Origin: Chamaecyparis obtusa
Lineage: Eukaryota; Streptophyta; Pinopsida; Cupressales; Cupressaceae
Assembly: GCA_027943335.1 (NCBI GenBank)
Contig: BSBK01000760.1
Location: forward strand, 1,525,001-1,589,000
Direction of reading: 5' to 3'
DNA length: 64,000 nt
The translations under genes and the position numbers were made by a program. Positions within the stretch are counted from its first letter, which is position 1. Every line of letters starts with the position of its first letter. This document shows, in pieces, positions 23,559 through 34,316 of this stretch. The notes beneath the pieces are model-generated. The model saw nothing but the letters and a program-made list of their open reading frames with translations, was not told the DNA's origin and made no database searches.

Positions 23559-23597
23559 AGGTAGTCTTTGACCTTTTATCTAGGTCAAAGACTACCT
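23559..23597 (+). other. Perfect 15-bp hairpin in the TE5 5' LTR
   Basis: AGGTAGTCTTTGACC (23559-23573) and its exact reverse complement (23583-23597) are separated by nine bases. The stem includes TTGACC, a W-box-type core. The 3' LTR keeps the stem perfectly while its loop differs by a base. Confidence 0.9.
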
Positions 23598-23880
23598 GCT
23601 TCCAAAAAGACAAAAGTTTTCTAGGTTTTCTCTATCTTGACATTTCCAATCTAAAACAGGTTGCAGAATTGCCCAAAATTGTACACAGGCACTAGAAAAT
23701 AGGTATTTTCAAATTAATTTCATCATGAGGTATGTATCTTATTTTATTTGATTTGAAGCATTTCTAGATTTACATTCCATCTCCTTAAAATTCAAATGTA
23801 TGTGTAAAAAAATAGTTTTGGTCTCTTTTAGGTGCAAACCATTGTTCTAGGACCCCATCCATTTTTTATCCTATACATTT

Positions 23881-23897
23881 TGGTGAACCCACGATAG
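23881..23897 (+). other. TE5 candidate primer-binding site
   Basis: TGGTGAACCCACGATAG lies three bases after the 5' LTR end. The position and TGG start fit a tRNA primer site, but I cannot assign the tRNA; it is not the Met-type site. Confidence 0.55.
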
Positions 23898-24052
23898 ACA
23901 ACTCGTTCTTTTTGGTGTTAGATCCTTTTTTTAACATTATATTTTATGTTCTTGCATTTATATTTTAAAAATACAAAAAAAATTGCAAAATTTCTTTCAA
24001 AATACAAAAATATTTACATTTTTCATGCTTGTAGTATTACTTTGTGTTCAAC
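23898..24052 (+). other. TE5 leader
   Basis: AT-rich leader between the primer-type site and ATG 24053, with A-rich runs and no other motif. Confidence 0.5.
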
Positions 24053-25797
24053 ATGTATGATTTTTGTTTTGAATACTTTGATGATGTCATTCTTATAAAA
24101 GATGATAGATCCCTTAATGAGGTACATGGAAGCAAGGATGAAAATTGTTTGAATGAGATCTCCATTGATCCTATTCCTATTTCACCCTCCTCCACAACCT
24201 CTTCAATTGACCTTTACAAAGATGAGTTAGGGATTGATGTTAATTCTTCTCCTAATATATGTCTTTCCTATGAGCTTACTTTAGAGTATAATTTTCCTTC
24301 TTTATCCTTTAGGGATAAAGCTTTAGTGAGTTTTGATGATCCTACAATGTTCTTTATTGATAGGGATGATAATCCTCCTATTTGGGATGAACCTTTGGAT
24401 TTGGATGTTGATTATTCTCTTCCTCATGAAACTATTGTGGATGATTATACTTTTTGGGATGAACCCTTGGATAAAGACATTGATTTATCCCCTCCTCATG
24501 AAGAAGCTTTGATACAAGAGGGTGATTTATTAATTGATGACATATTCATACATGATTATAACTCTTTTTCTAAAATACATGTAGACATTTTAGTGAAAGA
24601 AGATGATATTATAGATGCTTTACCTCCATTTGGGATTCCTTATAGTGATGAGGCATTAGTAGAGAATGACATGAATTCCCTTAATTCTCTCCCTCTTAGT
24701 GATGATCTTATGGAGAATCAAGATCCTACTTCATCTTCTCCTAGGATCTCTTCTTTTCTTCCTTCTTGTGAATCTATTTGTAGTGTTGAGACAAATAACA
24801 TGGTTTATCCAAAACCCTTGTTGACTATCAAAGGTTGTCCTTGCCTTACTATCAAAAGTAAACCTATGGAGTCTTTAGAGTCTTTCAATGATTAAGATTA
24901 TATAGCTCACACATATCGTACAAGGAATAATCCTCAACCTAATCCGGTGGTTTCTACTTTGTTGCCACCTTCTCAACCTATTCTTCCTCCTCCACCCCAT
25001 CTTCCTAGAAAGGAGTATGATTTGATAAACCAACTACAAAATACTCCTACCAAGATTTCTTTATGGGAGCTTCTTCAAACTTCACCTACTAACTATGAAT
25101 CCTTGCAAAAATCTCTAGAAACTCTTCCCACTCCACCTCCTAATCAAGAGAATATCAATAACTTCTTACAATGCATGCATGCTACCTCGGGTCCTCCTAA
25201 AATTGTTTTTAATCAAAAGGATTTACCTTCTAAAGACATTCAGAATCAATATGATGCTCTTATGGTTGTTGTTTCTTTCAATAAAAGTATCATTTGTAGG
25301 ACCTTGATTGATAATGGATCTGGGCTTAATATTTGTAGCATGGACATGCTCAAAGTGATTAGTTCACTGATCTTTCAACTATTCAACCTGACAATATTCC
25401 TATACATGGCTTTGATAACATTGCTAAGAACACTTTGGGTATTATTACCCTACCTATCAAAGTAGGTTTGGTCATCTTGAACACACCTATTCATGTTATT
25501 CCTAGACCTCTCAATTATAACCTTCTTTTGGGTAGACCTTGGTTGCATGAGATGCATGCTATTCCTTCCACCCTTCACCGTAAAGTCAATTTTATACATA
25601 ACAACAAGATGTATACACTTCATGTGGATGATGCACCTAATCTTTGTCTAAATATTCAAACCCACACTACTCCTATTCTTAATAGTAATCCTTCTTCCTC
25701 TAATGCTCTTCCCGGCCATGATTGGGGAACCTTGGATTTTACTCCTACCTTTATTGGAGAGTATAAAGTCTCTGATCTTGATTTTATGAAGCAATAA
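24053..25797 (+). pseudogene. TE5 polyprotein: acidic N-terminal part and retropepsin-like domain
   Basis: ATG 24053 opens a frame to a TAA at 24893-24895; the same frame resumes and runs to a frameshift near 25370-25435, after which the next frame runs to TAA 25795. The first ~280 residues are acidic (Asp/Glu/Ser/Pro-rich), with a repeated phrase (WDEPLD near 24390 and 24457). A Pro-rich linker (PPSQPILPPPPH) follows. The aspartic-protease-like part has RTLIDNGSGLNI at about 25300-25330 (the DxGS catalytic triad is DNGS here) and LLLGRPWLHEM near 25522-25555, as in plant Gypsy polyproteins. No capsid-type gag motif was recognised in the N-terminus. Confidence 0.8.
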
Positions 25798-25818
25798 AGA
25801 TAATTTGAACAACAATTT

Positions 25819-26391
25819 TTGACTTCTACTTCTAAAGCCCTTCATAATAACTTTGTCACTGCTTCTACCCACAATGAATCTACCAAACCTACTAATGATG
25901 ACATAGTGACTATTGAATTTCCATTGAATCCTTCTGATATGTCTTCTTGTTATGGTCTTGGTTATCATTTCCTAGTTAAACAAGGATTTAATGCTCAAGG
26001 ATGTGGTAAGCATAAAAAGGGAATTCCAATGCCCTTACATACTAGGGGGCATGAGCATTCTTATGGATTGGGATTTAATCCTCAACAACAAATCAATGTT
26101 AACAACATCTCAAATAACAATTCAAAACATGATGAACCTATGAAGGGATTTGACCGAGAAGTTCTTTTGCATAAACTCCTTTGTGCTAAGATGATTACTA
26201 GACCTAAACACAAAAAGAAATGTAGTCCACACTTGAAGACTCTTCCTTTTTGTTTATTTCATAGATTTCATGATCACTCTACTAATGAATGTCAAGATTT
26301 ACATTATAAGATTAGGAAGCTCATTGATAGTAAGGTTATTTATATATCATGTGGAAATGAGTTGTATTTCAATCCCATTTTCTCTAAATAA
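25819..26391 (+). pseudogene. TE5 polyprotein: G-patch and CHHC finger
   Basis: Continues in the frame of 25435-25797 after two stops. It contains a G-patch-like stretch (YGLGYHFLVKQGFNAQGCG, about 25951-26010), a second glycine motif (YGLGFNP near 26060) and a zinc-binding-type motif CLFHRFHDHSTNEC (26251-26292; C-x2-H-x4-H-x4-C) followed by HYKIRKLIDSKVI. This order, protease then G-patch then finger, is found in Tat/Athila-like Gypsy polyproteins before RT. Here the frame ends at TAA 26389-26391 and no RT follows. G-patches bind RNA or RNA-processing helicases. Confidence 0.8.
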
Positions 26392-27002
26392 CATTTATGT
26401 TCCTATTATAGAGCTCCACATTATGTAAACAATGTTATCCTAATCCTTGGAGGCTCATTGTCTTGCATAGTGTTGTGAGTGATATAATAGGTCCCTTTCC
26501 ATCCTTGTTCCTACACTTGGGGGGAAAGAATGCCATCTCCTTCTTTTTTGTCTTTTCAGGATTTGCCTCTTTCCTTGGTTAAGAAATATCTATCTATTAT
26601 GTGATATCCAATCATACATGAAAATTTTGGTTTCCATTGAGGATCTTTGTCCTTGATCACAACCTATTTCATTGTTTGACATTGGGTTTCCATGGTTGAT
26701 ATATCTCTCACCTTGGAAACTGAATAGTGTGCTATCCATCACAAGGGTTACTTTTTCACTTTTTGCTTGATATCTCTTTGTATTCATCCCTTCCATGGCC
26801 TCATAGGAGTTGTGACCTTCTTGGCTTGGACTGGGTTTTTTCTATGGATATTGTCTTGATGTTGAAGAAGGCTTTATCATTGTTCTTTTATTTCCTTAAC
26901 ATCTCAAAATAGTGGTTTTTTTCCATCTTGAGGAGGGGGGCATATATATGGCCTCCCTCGATCTATATTATGCATTTTTGTTCTAACCTTTTGTTTTGCA
27001 AC
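26392..27002 (+). other. TE5 non-coding region in place of RT
   Basis: About 600 bases with no sustained frame and no RT, RNase H or integrase motif on either strand. It includes a C/T-rich stretch and GAGGAGGGGGGCATATA near 26929, a PPT-like tract. Confidence 0.6.
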
Positions 27003-27275
27003 ATGCTAAATCTTGGAAGGTAACACACATAAGTTGCTAAATCCTGAAGAGACACACATTTTTCAATTTTCAATATGATAAATCCTCTAAAGGTAATGCA
27101 CATAAGTTGCTAAATCATGAAGGGACACACATTTCCAATTTTAGATATGCTAAATCTTGGATGGTAATGCACATAAGTTTCTAAATCCTAAAAAGACACG
27201 CATTTTCTAGTATGCTAAATCTTCTGAAGGTAAGGCACATAAGTTGCTAAATCCTGAGGAGACACGCATTTCATA
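27003..27275 (+). repeat. Four tandem copies of a 63-72 bp unit in TE5
   Basis: Copies begin at 27003, 27075, 27147 and 27212. Each has ATGCTAAATCYT, GGTAA, GCACATAAGTT, a second GCTAAATCCT and GACACRCATTT. Spacing is 72, 72 and 65 bases, and the last unit is about 63. They sit 520 bases before the polypurine tract and have no coding potential. Confidence 0.9.
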
Positions 27276-27813
27276 TTCATAGCGATACAAGAAGGTAGAT
27301 CTATGGGTTTTCTAGAAGCCGTCAGAAGACACACTACAATTTCAAGGCACATTTTATGGGTGAACTTGTTGGGCTCTGCCACGAGGGTGATTCACAGTAA
27401 GGTGAGCATCTTATTGGGTGAGGTGATCACTTTCTCCTTTCTCTCTTTTTTCTTTCATGCTAGTAGGAGTGGATCATGAAGCTATGTTATTTATAGTGTT
27501 GCTCTTGTCTTTCCTATGTAATCATTTAATCTTTTATGATAGCTTTCCAAATATGATATTAGTATGAGAAATATTTCTTAGCGAGGTTTCTTATGCTAAT
27601 TGATTTAGGTTATTTAGTACTAACCCCTATTCTTTTGGTTTTCTCTTTTCGCACCCTCGTGCATGTATGTTGACTTAGAATCCTTAGCCTGGGGGCTTCT
27701 ATCCCTAGCTAAGTGTTATTTTATCTCATTGTGAATCCACTTGGATCTCCTCTTTCTTCTCCTTTACCAAGATTTGGCATTGAGTCTATACTCTTGCTAA
27801 AGTGGGGGATTAA
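27276..27813 (+). other. TE5 3' untranslated region with polypurine tract
   Basis: Non-coding. It ends in AAAGTGGGGGAT (27799-27810), three bases before the 3' LTR, the priming tract for plus-strand synthesis that fixes orientation. Confidence 0.8.
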
Positions 27814-28452
27814 TGTATCATATTAAAATGGAAGCACTTCCATGTTAAGAGCATTTATCCCTTTGATTAAGTGGTTTGGGGTCATGTCAAACACCTTAAA
27901 TTGGTCTTTTCTTCGATTTAGGTTTTCCCCCATTTTCCACTTCTTTTTTGCAATTGATTCCTTCATTCTAGGTGAAATTAGGGTTAGGATCCTGAGGATT
28001 CTCCTTAATTTCCCTCTTCTATGGCTCTATTTTCTAGGTAGGACCTAAAAATAAGTCCTCCTAGCCTTTATCATGTTCATCATAGGATTTTGTGCCTCTT
28101 CCTGGCACTCTGCCCTGATTTTGCCCCTTTTTCCACTTTCTAGCTACATTTTCCTAGCATTCTGGACTGAGACCTTGAGATCTATGACCTCAAGGTCAAG
28201 GATGACCTTTTCCCTGACCTAGTTCAGGGTTGACCTCATCCTTGACCCCAGGTTCAAGTTTCAAGGTCCTGTGATCTCCGGATGTCGAGTTTCAGAAAGA
28301 ATTGTTTTCCAGCTTTCGGGTCAGCTATTTTGGTATTTGAAATGGTAAAATTTAAAATTATATTTAATTTATGTCCATTCCTAAAGGTTTGAGGCCTAAT
28401 TGTAATTTAATTCCCCAAGGTGGCCCCACTAGAGGATTGTGCCCTAGATCAC

Positions 28453-28460
28453 TATAAAAG
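28453..28460 (+). promoter_or_regulatory. TE5 3' LTR TATA box
   Basis: TATAAAAG in the same context as in the 5' LTR. In the 3' copy it could drive readout into the Gypsy-A sequence to the right. Confidence 0.7.
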
Positions 28461-29132
28461 GAAGCCTTCCTCTCTCATTTTCTCCATCAAGTTTTTCATA
28501 TCTCATCTCATGAGCTCTCAAAGAGATATTCACAAGCCATCAAGTTCTCTCTCAAGAAAGATCAAGAAAGAATTTAAGTAATCATCCATTCAAGTCTTCT
28601 TCTCCATTCAATTTCTCCATTGAAGATCAAGGATTCAAGCATTGAAGCCTTTGAAGGGATTTGATTCAAGCATTCAAGATTCATCATTAAAAACCCTAGA
28701 TCTAGCCATCATGGTGGTGTGATCTTCCTTCAAGATCCTTTGTTCATCTTCAAGATCCATTCATTCTTCCCTCAAGTTGGATTCCAAGCATACAATCATG
28801 GAGGTTTTGATTTACATTTGTTAATGTTGTGTTCAAGATTTCATATCAACATACTTGATTACATTTAAAATACAATTGCATATCTATTGAATATCATAGC
28901 TTCGTTGTTATATCTACTTCTACTACATGCTAGCATTCTCTATTTCAATTCTATTATTAAGGTTGATTCCAAACTGGGTTTTGACTAAGGCAAACCACTC
29001 CCCCAACAAAAAAAAACCATTTTTATTATAGGTACTAGTGTAGGATGATGAATTAAAATGTAGATCTGGATACCCTTTTTGTCAAACTTTTGAGATCCAT
29101 GAACAAAGTCAAAGTCAACCTTCAAAATCTTG

Positions 29133-29171
29133 AGGTAGTCTTTGACCATTTATCTAGGTCAAAGACTACCT
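29133..29171 (+). other. Perfect 15-bp hairpin in the TE5 3' LTR
   Basis: AGGTAGTCTTTGACC (29133-29147) and its exact complement (29157-29171), identical in stem to the 5' LTR copy. Confidence 0.9.
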
Positions 29172-29451
29172 ACTTCCAGAAAGACAAGTTTTCTGAGTTT
29201 TCTCTATCTCGGCATTTCTAGTCTGAAATAGGTTGCAGAATTGCCTGAAATTGTACACAGGCACCAGAAAATAGGTATTTTCAGATTAATTTAATCATGA
29301 GGTATGTAGCTTATTTTATTTGATTTGAAGCATTTCTAGATTTACATTCCATCTCCTTACAATTCAAATGTATGTGTAAAATATCTATTTCAGGGTCTCT
29401 TTTATGTGCAAACCATTGTTCTAGGACCCCATCCATATTTTATCCTATACA

Positions 29452-30261
29452 ACTTCTATATACAATATGGAATGGTGATTTACCAATGCTCCTATTGACA
29501 AAATTGTTGTATGCAAATTCTTCTAGTGGTAAAACTAAATCCCACCCCTTGGGTATCTCCAACTAATCAACTCAACAAGTATCCCAAAATCCTATTCACC
29601 AATTCTATCTTTCCATTAGTCTGTGCATGATGTGTCGAGATAAACGTCAAATTTATCTATAACTTTTTCCACAATGTTCTCCAAAAATACCCCCAAAACT
29701 TAGTGTCTCAAACTGAAACTATGCTCTTTGGTAGACCATGTAGTCTTACAACTTCTCTAAAAAATAATTCTAACACATGAGCAACATCATTATTCTTTCT
29801 GTAAGGAATGAAATGTTTCATCTTTCAGAGCCTGTCTACAACTACAAAAATGGAATAATTCCCTCTCTGAGTCCTCAGTAAACCAAGAACAAAGTCCATA
29901 CTAATATCCTCCCATGGCCTCTCTAGTATAGGTAATGGATTTAATATAACCCTGTATTCTACCTAGCTCTTTTATCCATCTAATATATTCTATAACTCTC
30001 TACAAACTTATTAAACTCTTGCAATAATTGGCGAATAATAGTGCTCACAAACCAGAGAAATAGTTTTATCTCAAACAAAGTGTCCAGCCAACCCTCCACT
30101 ATGTTTCTCTTTGATTTAGTTCTCCCTCATGAAACTCTTTGGAATTCACAATTGGCTTCCTTTTAATAGCATTCCATCTTTGGTTAAAAAACCAAACATT
30201 TCATCTTGTTTAGAGTAACAAGTTATGTGTGAGCTCTCTGAGCCTCGCGAAAATCAATATC
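29452..30261 (-). pseudogene. Gypsy-A integrase, N-terminal and core part
   Basis: A heavily broken frame lying between RNase H and TE5. Recognisable are the end of the core and following helix (NNFVNRSIGKSPFHIVYRS, at the TE5 junction), HIMHRLMERLNW (the PQTDGQTE region, decayed) and a degenerate stretch toward the H2C2 zinc-binding module. Many stops are present. The sequence continues across TE5 into 22224-21869. Confidence 0.75.
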
Positions 30262-31600
30262 CTAGGGATACAAACTCTTGAGTTCTCTGAACCCACAAAA
30301 TTCACTTTGCATCTCTGTCAACAAATTATGCCTCCTCCTTAGTACACCAACAACCCTATTAGACCTGTCCCTCTTTTTATTCAAAACAAAAGTGTAACTC
30401 TGCAAAAAGTCAACCCATTTCAAATACCTCTGACTTAACTTCCCTAGGCTATTCAAATATTGTAAAGCTTGATGACCAATAAATAAAAAAGACTCTTTAG
30501 GAAAAATATAATGTCTCTACTTCCTCAATGCCTAAACTATAACATAAAACTATTGATCATAAATATAATATTTTCTTTTGGTATCATTCAATTTCTCACT
30601 GAAATACAAAATAGTTTTACCTTCCTGGCTTAAAAAAACTCTAATGGAATTATCCCTATCATCATAGCCTACTTGAAATACCTTATTAAAATATAGAAGT
30701 TCCAAAATAGGTTTCTCTGTAGCTTTTCTCTTCAATAAATCAAAACTCTTTGCTTCTGATGCAGTCCACTTAAACTCTTTTCTATCCCCTCTCATATTTT
30801 TACTCAAGGGTACACAAATACTACTCAAATTTCTGATTAAATTTCTATAAAATCTATCCAAACCATGAAAATATCTTACCTCAATAGAAATCCTTGGATT
30901 AGGCCATTCAAGGATATCCTTCACCTTTTATGGGTCCATTTTAAGACCATCTACTGAGGCAAAAAATCCCAGATTCACTAACTCCTTCACAAAACTACAC
31001 TTCTTCAAGTTAATCAACAAATTTTCTTCTTTTAACTTCTCTAAGACCCTATGAATATGCATTATATGATCCTCTAATTTCTTACTAAAGATCAAAATAT
31101 CATCCAAGTAAACAATAAAAACTTACTTAGGAAGTACTTCAACACCTCATTCATGAACCATGTGAATGTTATCAATTTATTTATTATCCCAAAAGGAATA
31201 AATAACCACTCATATAGGCCATCTTTTGTCTTTAAGTTTTCTTACATTCATCTCCTTCTCCAATCTTGATTTGGTGATATCCACTCTTTAGATCTATCTT
31301 TGTGAAGTGCTCAAGTCCACTCAAGAAACCCATAATGTCATCCATCCTTGGCAAGGGAAATCTATACTTGATAGTGACATTATTGATAGACTAAGAATCT
31401 GTACACATCCTCCATTCTCTATTTTTATTTGGTGCTAGTACTATTAGTACAACACATGGATTCAAACTCTCTTGAATCAACCCATTCTGCAACAAATCTT
31501 TCACTTGTTTGTTCAATTATTCACTGTCTACTAGAGTCATTCTATGGGCTTTCTTATTTGGAAAAATGGCTCTAGGAATAAGTTCCATTTCATGATTATT
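30262..31600 (-). pseudogene. Gypsy-A reverse transcriptase and RNase H
   Basis: RT motifs in order on the minus strand: LNKQVKDLLQNGLIQES, WRMCTDS (31391-31414) followed by INNVTIKYRFPLPRMDD, IDLKSGYHQI, then the catalytic YLDDILI (YLDD codons within 31096-31110). A frame break lies near 31200. The connection and RNase H follow: the open piece 30550-30924 includes KVFQVGYDDRDNSIRVFLSQEGK (usual first catalytic Asp changed to Tyr-Asp context) and LYFSEKLNDTKRKY. The piece 30262-30456 has LSQRYLKWVDFLQSY. The order RT-RH-INT defines Gypsy. Non-functional. Confidence 0.9.
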
Positions 31601-31809
31601 ATTTCTTATTGGTGGAAATCTACTAGGTACATTATTAGACACAATATCCTAAAAATCATCCAAAAAATCTACAATTTCTATAGTTACATCTTCTACTTCA
31701 TCTTTATTAAGTCTTGGAATTAAGGAAAAACACATATGTTCATGCTTCATACCTTATAGAAACTTCTTTCCATCAAATAAACATATTCTTGCATTACTAT
31801 ATACCTTTC
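31601..31809 (-). other. Gypsy-A protease-RT linker
   Basis: About 200 broken bases between protease and RT; no motif seen, frame interrupted. Confidence 0.45.
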
Positions 31810-32202
31810 CTATGTTTCCTTCAATGGCTTCAGCTTGTGTTGGAATCCATCCTTTTTCAATGAATAGGTATTTGCATACCCATCAACAACACATTGATCA
31901 AAATTTCTTGGCCTCCCTAAAAATAGATGACAAGCATCTATAAGCATAATGTCACATAATACCTCATCATGATAGTTTCCAATTTTGAACTTTACCAGAC
32001 ATTTTTCATTGACCAAAACCTTGTGATCCTTATGAAACCAAGCAATATAGTAGGTTTTCAGATGCTTTCTTCTCTCTAACTTCAATTTATCAGCCATTTC
32101 CTCTAAAACAAGGTTATAAGTTCTACTACTATCAATAATGACATTGGACACTATACCATTACACTTACACGTTGTGTAGAACAAATTCTTCCTTTTCATC
32201 AT
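31810..32202 (-). pseudogene. Gypsy-A retropepsin
   Basis: An open 130-codon piece. The active site region reads IIDSSRTYNLV where family members have DSGST/DSGAT, so the catalytic Gly is replaced by Ser. Later motifs fit: VKFKIGNYHDEVLCDIMLIDACHLFLGRP, ending FDQCVVDGYANTYSL. The enzyme would process Gag-Pol; the altered triad suggests an inactive protease. Confidence 0.88.
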
Positions 32203-33453
32203 TTAGCAAGGCTCTTCTTGTGATAAGGACCTCTCCTCTTTCAACATCCTTAGAATTTGATGACTTTTCACCTTCATCTACATGTGTAACTCATGCATTA
32301 TTTTTTGATCTTCTATTTGTTCTCCATTGATGTTGAGGATATTAATAAGCTCTATTTCCTTCTTCTCCATAATAGAAACATGTTCCATGTAAACATCCTC
32401 TTCTTGGTCCTTTTCCTCTTCCTCTTCCTCTTCCTCTCTGATCTATGTTATTTTGATCATGGGGATGATATGAATTATTTACCCTTTGATTATGACTACT
32501 ACTAGAGTCACCATTCTTCTTCAGATCTTCATTTCAACCTCCATAAGATCATCCACTAGGCTATCCACCATGGCCTCTTCTGATTTTTCTTCTCTCAAAC
32601 TTCATATTTATTTTTTATTGTACCTTCAAAGAAAATTGATATGCATCTTCAATGGTATACATTCTTACCATCATCAAATCTTCTTGAATACTCGGCGTCA
32701 ACCCATTTATGTAACAAGAAACATTCTCCATAGTAGCTTTAGAATGAACCATTCTGATAAGAACTTGATAGAACTCTTCTTTATACTTCTTTACATATTT
32801 TCCTGGTTTCTCCAACCCTTGCATTTTATTCAAGAAATCAAGCTCATAGTCAAAAAGAATAAACTATCTCTTTAGTTTGTCGACTATCTCAGCCCACCTT
32901 GTTATATTATCCTTTCCTCCTATATTTCTCTCTAACTAAATCCATTTCCATCAAATTTTAGCATGACCTTTCAATTTGGCATTTTTGAATCTAACCCTCT
33001 CAGGATCTTCTATTTCCTCAAGCTCAAAGTACTCATCCATATCATTTATCCAATCAATCAACTCTTCAAGATTAAGATCTCCATAAAATGTAGAAACTTG
33101 AATAATGGATCTCTTTCCAATCTTGAAAATGGGCCTCAAAAACCTATCTTCATCAGGATCCCTAGTCATTTCTTTATCTTCTTCAAACTATCATTCTTAT
33201 TCAGATTCATCCTCACTTGTAGCTCTTTTCCTAATATTGGTTCCTTTAGTCAAGTCATCATCGAGTGCTTTCACTCACCTCTGTGGGGCTCTAAAACCCT
33301 CTTTTATCACACCCACAACTCTTCCACTACTTCCTTAATGGAGGTATTTTATACACTTAACTATCAAACCCACAACCACAATCTTGGTGCAAACTACCTC
33401 ATGCTTGGCAATTTGTCTACATCCTCAATAAATTTTTCTTTGATGCCACTTGA
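32203..33453 (-). pseudogene. Gypsy-A gag
   Basis: A Retrotrans_gag domain is readable in pieces: 32951-33169 (STFYGDLNLEELIDWINDMDEYF, ERVRFKNAKLKGHAK) and 32615-32833 (MQGLEKPGKYVKKYKEEFYQ, CYINGLTPSIQEDL). Between them and after them are TAG/TAA stops. Next comes an RGRGRGRGRG tract coded by a TTCCTC hexamer repeat (32411-32437 on the plus strand), then a decayed knuckle CFYYGEEGNRAY (normally CFYCGEEGHRAYEC). The primer-type site lies at 33432-33448 on the minus strand (TGGCATCAAAG, close to the Met site). Confidence 0.85.
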
Positions 33454-34316
33454 TGAAGGGTACTCCCTTTATTTAACCAAGCACACACAACATAACCAAA
33501 AAATAACTAGAAAAAATCTTGCAAGAATAGATTATTGGCAATAATAAAAACACTTTCTTTCTATTATCCTTAATGAAATAACATGATACAACCACATGGG
33601 CATTTTAATTACAATAATCTACAAGACAAAGCCACAATCTACACTTCTAGAACTAAACCCTAAAATTCCCCTTTAGCCTTATATAAACAACACAATTAAC
33701 TACCTTAGAATATTCCAAAAAGTAAAATTTTATCCTTTTGGTGCCCATTGGTTCAATTTCCCACCTTAACTGATTTTTTTTCTCTTTTATGCTTGTATTG
33801 AAACTTGAGTCCTAAAGGCACAATTTTTGAGAACCATAACTTGTGGACCCTTGAGTCAATTGGCTAGTATAACCCCATTTAGGAAATGTCACAAAGTGCT
33901 CTACACCCTAGGCCTATATAGTATTATCTGATCAAATTTTGACCCCCTTTCAGAGCATCTAAAGCCTTCAAAACTGAGTTCAAGGTATATCAGCCTACCA
34001 AAATAGAAAAATGCAATAACTTCAAAGCCAAACTTGATCTTGCCATGAAACTTTACCAATAGGATAATATACAAAAAAGAACCTCTAGGGAAGAAAATGG
34101 AACAATTCATGCTCAAATGAACAACCTACTAAAAATGGTAACCATGTCCAAACATACCACTTATTGAAACTAGACAATATTTTTGGGTGATGCAAGATTT
34201 CTCTTACACCCTGGATGCTCCTACATAAAAAACCCAAGGTAATGTGAGAAGTGACCTTGTCACATGTTAGGTATTTACAGGAAAACCAAGGTAGTCAACC
34301 TCTTCCTTTGATAGCT
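33454..34316 (-). repeat. Gypsy-A 5' LTR
   Basis: Aligns with 20807-21704. Plus-strand start TGAAGGGTACTCCC, end near CCTTTGATAGCTA. The inner edge is next to the primer-type site, fixing minus orientation. Confidence 0.88.

Larger units (their letters stand above)
22225..23877 (+). repeat. TE5 5' LTR
   Basis: Starts TGTATCATCTTAAAATGG, ends ATCCTATACA, and aligns throughout with 27814-29451. It contains a TATA box (22883-22890), an internal GGTCA/TGACC-rich stretch (about 22595-22700) and a 15-bp hairpin (23559-23597). Confidence 0.95.
22225..29451 (+). mobile_element. TE5: non-autonomous LTR element with protease and G-patch
   Basis: Complete LTR structure: 5' LTR 22225-23877, primer-type site TGGTGAACCCAC at 23881, coding region 24053-26391, tandem repeats, polypurine tract AAAGTGGGGGAT at 27799-27810 and 3' LTR 27814-29451. 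LTR ends are TGTAT and ATACA. It interrupts Gypsy-A integrase, whose two halves lie exactly outside the LTRs. Its gene has a retropepsin-like region, a G-patch and a CHHC finger as in Tat/Athila-like Gypsy polyproteins, but the sequence after 26391 lacks RT, RNase H and integrase. Flanking pentamers (GCTTA, ACTTC) do not match. Confidence 0.9.
27814..29451 (+). repeat. TE5 3' LTR
   Basis: Partner of 22225-23877; starts TGTATCATATTAAAATGG and ends ATCCTATACA. Keeps the TATA box (28453-28460) and the hairpin (29133-29171). Scattered substitutions show an old insertion, though the two copies are closer than those of TE1. Confidence 0.95.
20807..34316 (-). mobile_element. Gypsy-A: Ty3/Gypsy element split by TE5
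   Basis: On the minus strand: 5' LTR 33454-34316, primer site, gag with RG tract and knuckle, protease, RT, RNase H, integrase and 3' LTR 20807-21704. RT before integrase identifies Gypsy. TE5 (22225-29451) lies inside the integrase gene. The coding region is about 4.7 kb without TE5. Stops and frameshifts are numerous; a clear target duplication was not found. Confidence 0.9.

Noticed and set aside
27003..27275. CRISPR-like array
   Set aside because: Units are contiguous tandem repeats with no unique spacers, inside a plant retroelement.
22220..29456. Target-site duplication of TE5
   Set aside because: Flanking pentamers are GCTTA and ACTTC; partial overlap only, so not called.
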